Of a stretch of 64,000 nucleotides of DNA, positions 1 to 9,231 are shown in pieces. The notes under the pieces are model-generated. The model saw only the letters and a program-made list of their open reading frames with translations. It searched no databases and was not told where the DNA came from. Origin of the DNA: UBA2256 sp964453055 (GTDB lineage Bacteria; Spirochaetota; Spirochaetia; Treponematales; Rectinemataceae). Each line of letters begins with the position of its first letter. The stretch's first letter is position 1. The position numbers were made by a program, and so were the translations under genes. The stretch lies in NCBI GenBank assembly GCA_964453055.1, contig CAYVOD010000002.1, positions 1-64,000 on the forward strand, given 5' to 3'.

Positions 1-2818
1 TGACAGACTTGGTCGCCGGTCTTCCCCTGCCTCTGGCGGCGACGGTCGCGGCGACCTTAGCCTTAGGCTTGGAGCTCGATTTCGCGGCCGTCTTGGCTTT
101 TGCGGGTTTCTTCGCCGAGGCTTTCAGCTCGGTCTCCTCTATGACAGCCTGGGCCGCGGCGAGACGGGCGATGGGCACCCTGTAGGGAGAGCAGGAGACG
201 TAATTCATGCCCGCGGAGTGGCAGAACTTGACGCTCTTGGCTTCGCCGCCGTGTTCGCCGCAGATGCCGACCTTGAGGGTAGGGCGGGTAGAGCGGCCTC
301 CCTCTATGCCCATCTTCACCAGCTTGCCCACGCCGGTCTGATCGATGGACACGAAGGGATCCTGGGCGAAGATGGCCTTTCCGCCTTCCTTTTCGGCCTT
401 GACGTAGTCGGGGAGGAACCTTCCCGCGTCGTCCCTGGAAAGTCCAAGGGTCATCTGGGTGAGGTCGTTGGTGCCGAAGGAGAAGAACTCCGCTGCCTCT
501 GCGACCTGGTCGGCGAGGAGGGCGGCCCTGGGGATCTCGATCATGGTACCTACCAGGTACTTAACCTTTGACTTGGCCTTGGCGATGATCGGATCGGCGA
601 CCGCCCTGACCTGATCGGCGAGGATCTGGAATTCCTTCTTGTCGATGGTGAGGGGGATCATGATCTCGGGCAGCACCTTGACCTTTTTCTTGTCGCACTC
701 CACCGCGGCTTCGATGATGGCCGTCACCTGCATTTCCAGGATCTCTGGATAGGTGATGGCCAGGCGGCAGCCCCTGTGGCCGAGCATGGGGTTGGATTCA
801 TGGAGCTGGTCGCAGCGCATCCTGATGAACTCAGGTGATTTGCCGGTGACCTTGGAGAGCTTGTTGACTCCGATGTCGTCCTTGGGGGTGAACTCGTGCA
901 GGGGAGGATCGATGAGCCTGATGGTGACGGGCTTGCCGTTCATGGCTTCGAATATGCCGATGAAGTCTTCCCGCTGGAAGGGCAGGAGCTTGGCCAGAGC
1001 CTTCTTCCTGGTCTCCAGGTCGTCGGCTATGATCATTTCCTGGATGGCCAGCTGGCGCTTCTCGGAGTTGGCGGGATTCTTGAAATCCTTGAAGAACATG
1101 TGCTCGGTGCGACAGAGGCCGATTCCCTCGGCGCCCAGCTCCACGGCCTTGGCGGCGTCCTGGGGAGTGTCGGCGTTGGTGCGTACTTTCAGGTTGCGCA
1201 CCTTGTCGCACCAGGAGAGGAGGGTCTTGAATTCCTTGGACTGCTCGGGCTTGGTGAGGGGGAGGGAAGTGGCGAACACCTCGCCGGTGGTGCCATTGAT
1301 GGTGACCTCGTCACCCTGCTTCAGGGTCTTGCCGCCAACCCGCACGAGCTTGGCCTTGTCGTCGATATCCAGGGTTTCGCAGCCGACCACGCAGCACTTG
1401 CCCCAACCGCGGGCGACGACAGCGGCGTGGGAGGTCTTGCCGCCGGTGGCGGTGAGAATACCCTGGGCCGCGAACATTCCGCCCACGTCCTCGGGGGAGG
1501 TCTCGCGGCGGATGAGGATGACCTTTTCGCCCTTTTCAGCCATGGCTTCGGCTTCCTCGGCGTTGAACACGAGCTTGCCGGCGGCCGCGCCGGGGACGGC
1601 GTCGATGCCGGTGGCGAGCTTGAGTTCCTTGAGCTTGGCGGGGCCGACCGCGGCCGCGTCGATGATGGGATAGAACACGCCCTCGATCTGCTCGGGCGTT
1701 ATGCGCTGGATAGCCTCTTCCTTAGTGATGAGGCCTTCCTTGACCATGTCCACCGCGATCTTGAAGGCCGCGGCGGGCAGGCGCTTGCCGGTGCGGCACT
1801 GGAGCATGTAGAGCTTCTCGTCCTCGATGGTGAATTCGAGGTCCTGCATTTCCTTGAAGTTCTTCTCCAGGATCGTGCGTACCTGGAGCAGCTGCTTATA
1901 GGCCTTGGGAAGCTTGGTCGCCAGCTCAACGAGGCGCATGGGGGTGCGGATGCCCGCCACCACGTCCTCGCCCTGGGCGTTGATCAGGCAGTCGCCGTAG
2001 AATTCGTTCTTGCCCGAGTTGGGGTCCCTGGTGAAGCAGACGCCGGTGCCGGAGTTGTCGCCCTTGTTGCCGAAGACCATCTGGACGACGTTGACCGCCG
2101 TACCCTTGAGATCGGTGATTTTCTCGACCCGCCTGTAGGTGACGGACTTCTCGGCCTCCCAGGAGTTGAAGACGGCGTCGATGGCTCCCCAGAGCTGCTG
2201 CATGGGATCCTGGGGGAATTCCTCGCCCTTCTTTGATTTGTAGAAAGCCTTGAATTCGGCGCAGAGTTCCTTGAGATCCTCGGCCTTCAGCTCGGTGTCG
2301 TTCTTGACTCCGAGCTTCTTCTTCATCTCGGAGAGCATTTCCTCCATGGGTTCCTTCGAGAGTCCCATAGCGGTGGTGGAGTACATCTGGATAAAGCGTC
2401 TGTAGGAGTCGTAGGCGAACCGGGGATTATCGGTCTTGTCTGCCAGGCCCTGGACCGAAACGTCGTTCAAGCCCAGGTTGAGGATGGTCTCGAGCATGCC
2501 GGGCATCGAGCGCGCGGCGCCTGAGCGGACGGACACGAGTAGGGGATCCTTGGCGTCGCCCAACTTTTTCCCGGTCATTTTCTCGAGCTTGACGACGGCG
2601 GTTTTCACCTCGTCGACGATATTCTTGGGAAGCTTGCGTTTCGCTTTGTAGTATTCCTCGCAGGCGGGTATGCTGATCGTGAAGCCGGCGGGAACGGGAA
2701 GCCCGATCCTGGTCATCTCCATGAGTCCCTGGCCCTTGCCGCCGAGAATATCCTTGCTCATGCCGGCGCCTTCCGCGACGCCGTTGCCGAAGGCGAATAC
2801 GAATTTCGCTTTTGCCAT
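1..2818 (-). CDS. ppdK: Pyruvate, phosphate dikinase (C-terminus cut by window edge)
   Basis: Interconverts pyruvate, ATP and phosphate with PEP, AMP and diphosphate in the cytoplasm; in anaerobes it often works glycolytically. The reading frame begins MAKAKFVFAFGNG behind a GGAGG site and has the ATP-grasp region, the swivelling phosphohistidine motif GGKTSHAAVVARG and the C-terminal PEP/pyruvate barrel (GTMIEIPRAAL, FFSFGTNDLTQM, GICGEHGG, MNYVSCSPYRVPIARLAAAQA). The normal enzyme ends at about residue 893. Here it continues for at least 45 more residues rich in Lys, Ala, Ser and Pro, including KKPAKAKTAAKSSS and RGRGRPATK, and is still open at base 1. The tail resembles histone H1 or AT-hook tails and is not part of the family core. 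The catalytic call is firm; the role of the tail is unknown. Confidence 0.97.
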   Translation of the reverse strand, partial: MAKAKFVFAFGNGVAEGAGMSKDILGGKGQGLMEMTRIGLPVPAGFTISIPACEEYYKAKRKLPKNIVDEVKTAVVKLEKMTGKKLGDAKDPLLVSVRSGAARSMPGMLETILNLGLNDVSVQGLADKTDNPRFAYDSYRRFIQMYSTTAMGLSKEPMEEMLSEMKKKLGVKNDTELKAEDLKELCAEFKAFYKSKKGEEFPQDPMQQLWGAIDAVFNSWEAEKSVTYRRVEKITDLKGTAVNVVQMVFGNKGDNSGTGVCFTRDPNSGKNEFYGDCLINAQGEDVVAGIRTPMRLVELATKLPKAYKQLLQVRTILEKNFKEMQDLEFTIEDEKLYMLQCRTGKRLPAAAFKIAVDMVKEGLITKEEAIQRITPEQIEGVFYPIIDAAAVGPAKLKELKLATGIDAVPGAAAGKLVFNAEEAEAMAEKGEKVILIRRETSPEDVGGMFAAQGILTATGGKTSHAAVVARGWGKCCVVGCETLDIDDKAKLVRVGGKTLKQGDEVTINGTTGEVFATSLPLTKPEQSKEFKTLLSWCDKVRNLKVRTNADTPQDAAKAVELGAEGIGLCRTEHMFFKDFKNPANSEKRQLAIQEMIIADDLETRKKALAKLLPFQREDFIGIFEAMNGKPVTIRLIDPPLHEFTPKDDIGVNKLSKVTGKSPEFIRMRCDQLHESNPMLGHRGCRLAITYPEILEMQVTAIIEAAVECDKKKVKVLPEIMIPLTIDKKEFQILADQVRAVADPIIAKAKSKVKYLVGTMIEIPRAALLADQVAEAAEFFSFGTNDLTQMTLGLSRDDAGRFLPDYVKAEKEGGKAIFAQDPFVSIDQTGVGKLVKMGIEGGRSTRPTLKVGICGEHGGEAKSVKFCHSAGMNYVSCSPYRVPIARLAAAQAVIEETELKASAKKPAKAKTAAKSSSKPKAKVAATVAARGRGRPATKSV

Positions 2819-2849
2819 TAAATGAATCCTCCGTGAGGGAGTGGAATGT

Positions 2850-2864
2850 CGGGGCGATGCCCCG
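2850..2864 (-). other. Small hairpin in the ppdK leader
   Basis: CGGGGC, a 3-base loop, then GCCCCG lies between ppdK and its probable promoter region, about 30 bases upstream of the start codon. It leaves the GGAGG site free. A TTGACA box (2916-2921, minus strand) lies further upstream, but its partner -10 (TAGCTT) is poor. A leader hairpin is plausible; its function is not known. Confidence 0.35.
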
Positions 2865-2981
2865 TTGGTGCCATGTAAAATCACTTCGCAGAAAGCTAAT
2901 GGAAAGCTTGTTTTATGTCAAGAAAGAACGATAGCGTTGTGCGATTGACTTGGGGGCGGAAAACCGTCATCCTGATAAAAT

Positions 2982-4169
2982 ATGCGACCTTGCATGTTTC
3001 ACGTGGATCTCGACGCCTTCTTCGCGTCGGTGGAACAAAACGACAGACCCGAACTAAAGGGCAAACCCGTCGTCGTCGGGGCCGCTCCGGGACGCAGGGG
3101 CGTCGTCTCGACCTGTTCCTACGAGGCCAGGGCTTTCGGACTTCATTCGGCGATGCCTATTTCCGAGGCTTACCGGCGCTGCCCTCAGGGAATTTATCTG
3201 CCGGTGCGCATGGAGCGCTACGCCGAAGTATCCAGGAAAATAATGGGACTCCTCAGGGATTTTACGCCGGACCTGCGCCAGCTATCCATCGATGAAGCGC
3301 TGATGGACATGACAGGGACCGAAAGACTGTGGGGAGAGCCAGAAAATGCGGCGTCGCGCATCAAGGAAAAAATTCTCCAGGAAACCGGGCTCACGATTTC
3401 CATCGGCGTGAGCGTAAATTCCTATGTGGCGAAAATCGCCTCGGGCTTGAAAAAGCCCGACGGGCTATGCATAGTGCGCGAGGGCGAGGAAAAAGATTTC
3501 ATGGCCCGGCTGCCCCTCGAAAAACTCTGGGGGGCTGGGGACAAGACCAGGTCGGTTTTGAAAGGACTCGGCATTCGAAGCGTCGCCGAGCTTCAGTCCA
3601 TTCCCTTCTCGGCGCTGCAGGCTAAGATGGGAACTGCGGCCGCACGGTTTCTAGCCGATGCCGCCGCAGGCGAAGATCCGGGAATATACAGGGCAGAAAC
3701 TAAACGATCCTCCATGAGCGGGGAGAGAACCTTCGAGCGGGACACGTCGGAAAGGCAGCTTATCGTAGACGCGCTTCGCCTTATCTCCGACGAACTAGCC
3801 GCGAGGACAGCCAGGGGGGACAGCGCTTCCACCCTCGCTCTCAAGCTGAGGTTTTCGGATTTCAGCTGCATCCACAGACAGTCCAGCAGGGACGAAGCCT
3901 TCAAATCAGCCGGAGAAATGCTCGAAGCAGCGATCAATCTCCTGGACGCAAATTGGGACGGCCGCAGACCCATACGCCTTATCGGGATAAGCCTTCAAGG
4001 CTTGAAACCACTCTCGAAGTTTCAGGCCGGCCTTTTCGAGGAGGGACCCAGCAAATCGGAAAAAGCCAGAAGGATCGTAAGGGAAATAGACGACAAGGGC
4101 TTGGGCAGATTGGTAAGGGCGCGCTTCCTCCCCAGGGATCCGTCCTCAGGCGGGTGTGGCGATGCCTAG
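2982..4169 (+). CDS. dinB: DNA polymerase IV (Y-family translesion polymerase)
   Basis: Error-prone polymerase for copying damaged DNA. The N-terminus (FHVDLDAFFASVEQ, with metal-binding D9), YEARAFGLHSAMP at about 48-59 and the catalytic SIDEA at 102-106 are all present. The helix-hairpin-helix thumb (GAGDKTRSVLKGLGI) and the little-finger domain follow. At 395 residues it is a normal length with no large C-terminal extension. The start at 2982 matches the family; an ATG at 2994 (MFHVDLD) is the alternative and lies 12 bases after a TAAAAT box. No clear Shine-Dalgarno site is visible at either start. It is divergent from ppdK and its stop abuts the convergent lipoprotein gene. Confidence 0.96.
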   Translation: MRPCMFHVDLDAFFASVEQNDRPELKGKPVVVGAAPGRRGVVSTCSYEARAFGLHSAMPISEAYRRCPQGIYLPVRMERYAEVSRKIMGLLRDFTPDLRQLSIDEALMDMTGTERLWGEPENAASRIKEKILQETGLTISIGVSVNSYVAKIASGLKKPDGLCIVREGEEKDFMARLPLEKLWGAGDKTRSVLKGLGIRSVAELQSIPFSALQAKMGTAAARFLADAAAGEDPGIYRAETKRSSMSGERTFERDTSERQLIVDALRLISDELAARTARGDSASTLALKLRFSDFSCIHRQSSRDEAFKSAGEMLEAAINLLDANWDGRRPIRLIGISLQGLKPLSKFQAGLFEEGPSKSEKARRIVREIDDKGLGRLVRARFLPRDPSSGGCGDA

Positions 4170-4808
4170 TTACCAGGACAAAACCATGCTGGGGGCGGCC
4201 TCCGAGGCGATGATAGCCTTCATGCGGCCTTCAAAGTACACGGTGTTGCCCTCTTGGCGTTTCGTTATCGCAGGATGCTCCGATTCCGCCCTTATGGGGG
4301 CTTTCGGAAGCTTGATGCTGAAGCTGAAGGAATAGGGATCGAAGGCTTCCTCGGCCAGCAGTTTCATGTCGGGGTCGAGCTTGGGCATGCGATCGCCGAG
4401 CGAAAACCTGATCTCCTGGCCATCGGACCCGGCGCTGTGAGCAGCAAGCCTGCCCGAGGGATCGAGGTAGAACATGAGCGCGTCCAGGTCCTTAAACTCT
4501 ATGACCGTGGCTATGAGAAGGTCGGTTCCGGATTTTTTGCTCGACCAGGATTTCAATTTCAGGCCCTGTGAGCCCTCGAGGCTTTTTTCAACGTCTTCCT
4601 TGCTCAAAGGTATGGGCAGCAGGTCCTTGTTGGCCTCCAGCTCGCCGAAGGCCACCAACTCCTCGGAGATCCTGTATTCGGCTGAGACGGTGCCCGAACC
4701 GCCGGAGGAGATTTCTACCTTCGTGTCCATGCCTACGCAAGACTCAAGAACGATCGCCGCAGCGAATATCGCCAATCCGAAAAAAAGCCTGCGCCGCATA
4801 TCCTTCAT
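4170..4808 (-). CDS. Predicted lipoprotein, unknown function
   Basis: Begins MKDMRRRLFFGLAIFAAAIVLESC: a basic N-region, a hydrophobic stretch and a spirochaete-type lipobox ending in Cys, so it is probably lipidated and held at a membrane. The mature part is about 190 residues of mixed alpha/beta character with no motif I recognise; phrases such as SGGSGTVSAEYRISEEL suggest a beta-rich domain. The ATG at 4808 is preferred over one at 4826 because GGAGAGAGG lies directly upstream and the signal peptide then starts at the expected place. The 4826 ATG overlaps the upstream DUF503 stop (TAATG), so the two genes are probably one operon. Its 3' end abuts dinB convergently. Confidence 0.75.
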   Translation of the reverse strand: MKDMRRRLFFGLAIFAAAIVLESCVGMDTKVEISSGGSGTVSAEYRISEELVAFGELEANKDLLPIPLSKEDVEKSLEGSQGLKLKSWSSKKSGTDLLIATVIEFKDLDALMFYLDPSGRLAAHSAGSDGQEIRFSLGDRMPKLDPDMKLLAEEAFDPYSFSFSIKLPKAPIRAESEHPAITKRQEGNTVYFEGRMKAIIASEAAPSMVLSW

Positions 4809-4825
4809 CCTCTCTCCTCGCAACA

Positions 4826-5116
4826 TTATTGATATATTTCCGAGTGAATCTGGACCTCATGGATGTTCACCGGAAAGCCGTTCTCCACGAACAGGACCGC
4901 TTCGTTCAAGACCTTTTCCCCGAAAATCTTCGAATTGGACACCAGGGCGGCGCCGAGTTCGGCGAAGCCCAGGGAATCCTGCAGGTCGACCTCCGCGCAG
5001 GATACATGGAATTTCCTCTGCAGCCTGCTCTTGATGCCGGAAAGCACCCGTCGCTTGTCCTTTATACTTTCGGTTTCTGGAAGCTCAAGGATGAGCATCA
5101 GCATTGATACGACCAT
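4826..5116 (-). CDS. DUF503 family protein (YlxP-like)
   Basis: A 96-residue protein of the DUF503 family, recognised by the LPETESIKDKRRVLSGIK segment, the following basic helix (RLQRKFHVSCAEVD) and the AELGAALVSN block. Homologues are often encoded near translation factors such as rbfA and infB; their biochemical role is not established. The start at 5116 gives MVVSMLMLILELP, which aligns with the family N-terminus; a longer reading frame exists upstream but is not family-like. It is divergent from metG, with about 70 bases between the two start codons, and lies directly upstream of the lipoprotein gene. Confidence 0.85.
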   Translation of the reverse strand: MVVSMLMLILELPETESIKDKRRVLSGIKSRLQRKFHVSCAEVDLQDSLGFAELGAALVSNSKIFGEKVLNEAVLFVENGFPVNIHEVQIHSEIYQ

Positions 5117-5148
5117 CTTCGCTGAAATACTATCACTTAAGCGTATTC

Positions 5149-5178
5149 TTGACAGCCCCTCTAAGGCGCGGATATTGT
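5149..5178 (+). promoter_or_regulatory. metG promoter, predicted leaderless
   Basis: TTGACA at 5149-5154 and TATTGT at 5173-5178 with an 18-base spacer. The -10 ends 8 bases before the metG ATG at 5187, so the expected transcription start falls within a base or two of the start codon. No Shine-Dalgarno sequence is present in the 8-base gap. Confidence 0.65.
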
Positions 5179-5186
5179 GCAACGAT

Positions 5187-7553
5187 ATGAAACGAAGACT
5201 GATCACATCGGCGCTGCCCTACGTCAATAACGTCCCCCATCTCGGCAATCTCATCCAGGTCCTCTCGGCTGACGTGTTCGCCCGTTTCTGCAGGCTCAGG
5301 GGTTACGACACCCTCTACATCTGCGGCACCGACGAATATGGCACAGCCACGGAGACAAAGGCGCTGGAGGAGGGCGTAAGCCCCAAGGAACTCTGCGACC
5401 GCTTTTTCGCCGTGCACAGGGATATCTACGCCTGGTTCGGCATAGCCTTCGACAAGTTCGGCCGCACATCGGCGCCGGAGCATACGGAAATCACCCAGTC
5501 TATATTCCTTGATCTGGACAAGAACGGCTACATACAGCAGCAGACCATCGAGCAGCTCCACTGCGACAGCTGCGGTCGTTTCCTGGCGGACCGCTACGTG
5601 CGCGGCGTCTGCCCCTCCTGCGGCTATGAAGGAGCCAGGGGGGACCAGTGCGAAAGCTGCGGGAAACTTCTGGAACCCACGGAGCTCAAGAACCCGCAAT
5701 GCTCGACATGCGGTTCCACTCCCCATCTCAAGCAGACCACCCACCTCTACATCGACCTTCCGAAGCTCAAAAACAAGCTGGAGCCCTGGCTGGACAAAGC
5801 CAGCTCCCAGGGATTCTGGGCGAAAAACGCCGTCCAGATGACCCAGGCCTGGCTCAGGGACGGGCTCAAGCCCCGGGCGATAACCAGGGACCTTAAATGG
5901 GGGATCCCCGTTCCCAAGAAGGGTTTCGAGAACAAGGTATTCTATGTCTGGTTCGACGCCTGCATCGGCTACGTATCCATGACGGCGGGCCTCGGCGCCC
6001 AGCGGGGCTTCGACTGGAAATCCTGGTGGCAGAATCCCGAAGAAGTGGAGCTTTTCCAGTTCATCGGCAAGGACAATATTCCCTTCCACACGGTCATATT
6101 CCCTTCCAGTCAACTTGGAACGGGAAGGAACTGGACCATGCTCCACCATATGTCCAGCTCTGAGTACCTCAATTACGAGGCGGGGAAGTTCTCCAAGTCC
6201 AAAGGCATAGGAGTATTCGGCACGGATGTAATGGAAACGGGAATTCCCGCCGACGTCTGGAGATTCTACATTTTCTGGAACAGGCCAGAGACATCGGATT
6301 ATACCTTCACCTGGGCGGACTTCTACGAAAAGGTCAATGGGGAGCTTATCGGTAACCTCGGCAACCTTGCCAACAGGACCCTGAGCTTCGTAGCGCGTTT
6401 TTATGGCGGGAAAATACCCCAAGCAAGGGCGGACAAGGCCTTCTGGAAAAAAGCCGGGGAGATCGAGTCCGCCGTCACCACCAGCCTCGAGCGGGCCGAT
6501 CTGCGGGACGCGCTACGGGAAGCATTCCAGCTGTCGGATCTGGCCAACAAGCGTTTCCAGGACGCGGAGCCCTGGAAAACCCGAACCACCGATCCCGACA
6601 AGGCTGCATCCCTGCTCTCTGATCTTTGCTATGTCCTCAAGGATCTGGCGATAATGATCCAGCCTTTCATGCCCGAAGCGGCGAAAACACTGGCTTCCCA
6701 GCTGGGCTTCGAAATAGGCCGGGAGGGAATGGACTGGTCAGCGCTCGGCAAGCTTGAGGGGCTCAAGGACGTCCAAGGAACAGGGCTTTTATTCAAAAAG
6801 CTGGAAGAAGAGAATATCAGCCTGCTGAGGGAGCGGTATTCGGGTTCCCAGAAGGAAAGGGCCGAGCGGAACAAAACGGAATCCAAGCCCCGGGAGGGGA
6901 AAGCCCCTGCCGCGACTTCGTCGGAAACGGCGCCAGGGTTGCACGCGGTCAAAGCGTCGCAAGCGGTTCCAGTGCCGGAGGCAGCGAAAGTCCATGCGGA
7001 GAAGAAGGCTGAAGAACCGCGACCGGCGCCTTTCGCCGAATTGCCCCAGGAGGAACGATGCGCGCGCCTCGTAGCCCTGAAGGTAGCCAAGATAACCAAG
7101 ATCGAGCGCCATCCCAAGGCTGACAAGCTCTACATAGAGACCCTGGACGACGGATCGGGTCAGGAGAGGGTCATCGTATCGGGGCTCGTGCCCTTTTATC
7201 GTGAGGAAGAATTGCTGGGCAAGCATATCGTGCTCGTAGACAATCTCAAACCGGCCAAGCTGCGGGGGGTAGAGTCCAGGGGCATGCTCCTGGCGGCATC
7301 CAAGAAGAGCGCCGACGGCGAAGGCAAAGAGTCCGTCGAGATTCTTCAAGCTTCCTGGGCCCAGCCTGGAACCCCGGTCAAGCCCGAGGGATTCGAAGAT
7401 TTAGTCTCGCCGACGGAGCAGATCGATATCGATAGTTTCTTCTCAGTGCCAATGAGCGCGAAATCCGGTTTCGCCTACGTGGGTTCGGCGCGGCTCCTGG
7501 CGGCGGGCAAGGCCATCGGCCTGGAAAAGGTGGCCGACGGCGAAATTGGATGA
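5187..7553 (+). CDS. metG: Methionyl-tRNA synthetase with C-terminal tRNA-binding domain
   Basis: Charges tRNA-Met. A 788-residue class I synthetase: ALPYVNNVPHLGN carries the HIGH-equivalent (PHLG, 17-20), a four-Cys-pair zinc region lies at about 123-177 (CDSCGRF, CPSCGYE, CESCGK, CSTCGS), and KFSKSKG at about 334-340 is the KMSKS loop. After an Ala/Lys/Pro-rich linker (about 560-625), a Trbp111-type domain follows (VAKITKIERHPKADKLYIE, ESRGMLLAAS). The ATG at 5187 is chosen because it begins the family N-terminus; the longer open frame to 4863 overlaps the DUF503 gene on the other strand. The downstream FemAB-type gene overlaps by ATGA, so the two are translationally coupled. Confidence 0.97.
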   Translation: MKRRLITSALPYVNNVPHLGNLIQVLSADVFARFCRLRGYDTLYICGTDEYGTATETKALEEGVSPKELCDRFFAVHRDIYAWFGIAFDKFGRTSAPEHTEITQSIFLDLDKNGYIQQQTIEQLHCDSCGRFLADRYVRGVCPSCGYEGARGDQCESCGKLLEPTELKNPQCSTCGSTPHLKQTTHLYIDLPKLKNKLEPWLDKASSQGFWAKNAVQMTQAWLRDGLKPRAITRDLKWGIPVPKKGFENKVFYVWFDACIGYVSMTAGLGAQRGFDWKSWWQNPEEVELFQFIGKDNIPFHTVIFPSSQLGTGRNWTMLHHMSSSEYLNYEAGKFSKSKGIGVFGTDVMETGIPADVWRFYIFWNRPETSDYTFTWADFYEKVNGELIGNLGNLANRTLSFVARFYGGKIPQARADKAFWKKAGEIESAVTTSLERADLRDALREAFQLSDLANKRFQDAEPWKTRTTDPDKAASLLSDLCYVLKDLAIMIQPFMPEAAKTLASQLGFEIGREGMDWSALGKLEGLKDVQGTGLLFKKLEEENISLLRERYSGSQKERAERNKTESKPREGKAPAATSSETAPGLHAVKASQAVPVPEAAKVHAEKKAEEPRPAPFAELPQEERCARLVALKVAKITKIERHPKADKLYIETLDDGSGQERVIVSGLVPFYREEELLGKHIVLVDNLKPAKLRGVESRGMLLAASKKSADGEGKESVEILQASWAQPGTPVKPEGFEDLVSPTEQIDIDSFFSVPMSAKSGFAYVGSARLLAAGKAIGLEKVADGEIG

Positions 7554-8692
7554 GGGCAAGCGAAAAACCCAATTCCTCGGATCCGATGCCAAGACTTGGA
7601 CTTGCCCGGTTCGAGCTAAATCTAGAAGCCGCCGATAAAAGCCGGAACCCCCGCTCCGAGGGAAGGCTCAGGAGCTTCATGCAAAGCACCTTCTGGGCCC
7701 GATTCAAGGTAAGCACAGGCTGGAAAGCCTACCTTTTCGATTTATACGACAGACCAGACAGCGACGATCCCCTGGTCGTCCTGGTCAGGCCTCTGGCGAT
7801 CGGGTTGTCCTTCGCCTATATACCGCATGGCCCCGAGCTTCCAAAGCAGGGCAGCGACAAGCGCGCGTTCCTGGAAAGCCTTGCCAGGGCATTGCTCGCG
7901 AATCTGAAGGAAAGGATTCTTTTCGTCCGTTTCGACCTCGATTGGGAGCTGGAAAGCGAATGCGCCTTCGGGGAAATATTCTTCTCCGGGTCGCGGCTCA
8001 GAAAAGGAAGCGCCGTCCAGGTCCCCGATACCGTAGTCCTCGATCTCGGGCCCGATAAAATCCAGCTCCTGGAGGGGATGAAACCTAAGTGGCGATACAA
8101 CATAAGGCTGGCGGAGAAAAGGGGCGTCCAGGTGGAGAGGATGGGCGCGCAAGGGCTGCCAGACTTCTACAGGCTCTATCGGGAAACCGCTTCCAGGGAC
8201 CGCATCGCCATACATCCGTTAAGCTATTACGAGAAGCTTTTCTCCACGGCGGCCGGGGAGGAGTCGCTCCCCGGCGGAGATGCCAAGCCCGAGATCGCTC
8301 TCTGGGTCGCCAGCCATGAATCCCGGCCCCTTGCGGCAATTATTACCTTGTTCTTGGACAAGGGGGCAACCTACCTCTACGGGGCTTCTTCCGATGAAAA
8401 GCGCAACCTCATGCCCTCCTACGCCCTTCAGTGGGCGGCTATACAGGCCGCCAAGGATGCAGGCTGCGAAAGCTACGACTTCTTTGGAATTCCCCCCACG
8501 GGAGAGCCGGGGCATCCGATGGCAGGGCTCTATTTATTCAAAACGGGCTTCGGGGGAAGGGTGGTTCACCGGATCGGCGCTGTAGACTATCCCGCCAGGC
8601 CACTGCTCTTCGGGCTATTCAGCGCCGCGGAGCGCATAAGGCTGTTCTGGTATAAGAGAATACGAAAGATCCTCAGCCGTTCCCGTTCCTGA
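7550..8692 (+). CDS. FemABX-type peptidoglycan bridge aminoacyltransferase
   Basis: A 380-residue GNAT-fold protein of the FemAB/FemX (lipid II:amino acid ligase) group. Family signs are TFWARFKVSTGWKA, the segment around GLSFAYIPHGPEL, KPKWRYNIRLAEKRGV, the acetyl-CoA-like region GATYLYGASSDEKRNL, and YDFFGIPPTGEPGHPMAGLY near the end. Such enzymes take an amino acid from aminoacyl-tRNA and add it to the lipid II stem peptide. Overlap with the stop of metG (ATGA) fits an enzyme using charged tRNA, although the donor amino acid cannot be read from sequence. Its 3' end overlaps the convergent AMMECR1 gene by 20 bases. Confidence 0.85.
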   Translation: MRASEKPNSSDPMPRLGLARFELNLEAADKSRNPRSEGRLRSFMQSTFWARFKVSTGWKAYLFDLYDRPDSDDPLVVLVRPLAIGLSFAYIPHGPELPKQGSDKRAFLESLARALLANLKERILFVRFDLDWELESECAFGEIFFSGSRLRKGSAVQVPDTVVLDLGPDKIQLLEGMKPKWRYNIRLAEKRGVQVERMGAQGLPDFYRLYRETASRDRIAIHPLSYYEKLFSTAAGEESLPGGDAKPEIALWVASHESRPLAAIITLFLDKGATYLYGASSDEKRNLMPSYALQWAAIQAAKDAGCESYDFFGIPPTGEPGHPMAGLYLFKTGFGGRVVHRIGAVDYPARPLLFGLFSAAERIRLFWYKRIRKILSRSRS

Positions 8693-9227
8693 TTTCGCCG
8701 AATATCAAGCCTTCGAAAATATAGAGTTCCGCTCCCGGATCCTTCCAGGCTCCCGGGGGCAGCCCAGCCTTGTAGCATACCTGGTCGAGGAAAGTATGCG
8801 TGTCCCAGCCATATTCGACCGCCACCTGCGGCAGAAGAACGCCAGACCTGCCCCGGAGGTAAATGTATATGCCGTGGCGCCCAACATGAAGTTCCTCCGG
8901 ATCGGAAATCTTCAGCATAGGCCCTAAAATACTGATCTCGATGCTGACCGAAGTCAGCTCCTCCTCGCTCAGCGCTTCGAATCGAGGGTCTTCGAAGGCC
9001 GCCGCCTTCGCCATCCTGCTGACCGTTTCTGCAATGGGAAGGTCGCTGGCCATCCTGCCGATGCAGCCGCGGAGCCTGCCATGTACGTGAAGCGTCACGA
9101 AAGCTCCGAGCCGATAGGAAGGACCGGAATATTCCGGAAGGGCAGCGGGACGGAAACTGCTTTCTATGGATTTGCGGGCAATAGCCAAGAGCCCGTTTTT
9201 GTCTTCCTCGTCCAGGCGGAGCTCCAT
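8673..9227 (-). CDS. ammA: AMMECR1 domain protein
   Basis: A 184-residue AMMECR1-family protein, recognised by the near-invariant LRGCIG motif at residues 52-57 (HGRLRGCIGRM) and the following AAFEDPRFEALSEEEL and SVSIEISIL segments. The biochemical function is not settled. In many bacteria and archaea it is encoded with a MEMO protein and a radical SAM enzyme (the AmmeMemoRadiSam set). Here it follows the MEMO gene after 4 bases on the same strand, so they are co-transcribed; no radical SAM gene is in the window. It overlaps the 3' end of the convergent FemABX gene. Confidence 0.9.
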   Translation of the reverse strand: MELRLDEEDKNGLLAIARKSIESSFRPAALPEYSGPSYRLGAFVTLHVHGRLRGCIGRMASDLPIAETVSRMAKAAAFEDPRFEALSEEELTSVSIEISILGPMLKISDPEELHVGRHGIYIYLRGRSGVLLPQVAVEYGWDTHTFLDQVCYKAGLPPGAWKDPGAELYIFEGLIFGEIRNGNG

Positions 9228-9231
9228 GATC

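Noticed and set aside
753..2236. Long plus-strand reading frames opposite ppdK
   Set aside because: They are antisense shadows of a high-GC coding region, with no family similarity or ribosome-binding sites.
5133..6422. A 429-codon minus-strand frame opposite metG
   Set aside because: Shadow of metG: it has no recognisable domain and conflicts with a clearly conserved gene.
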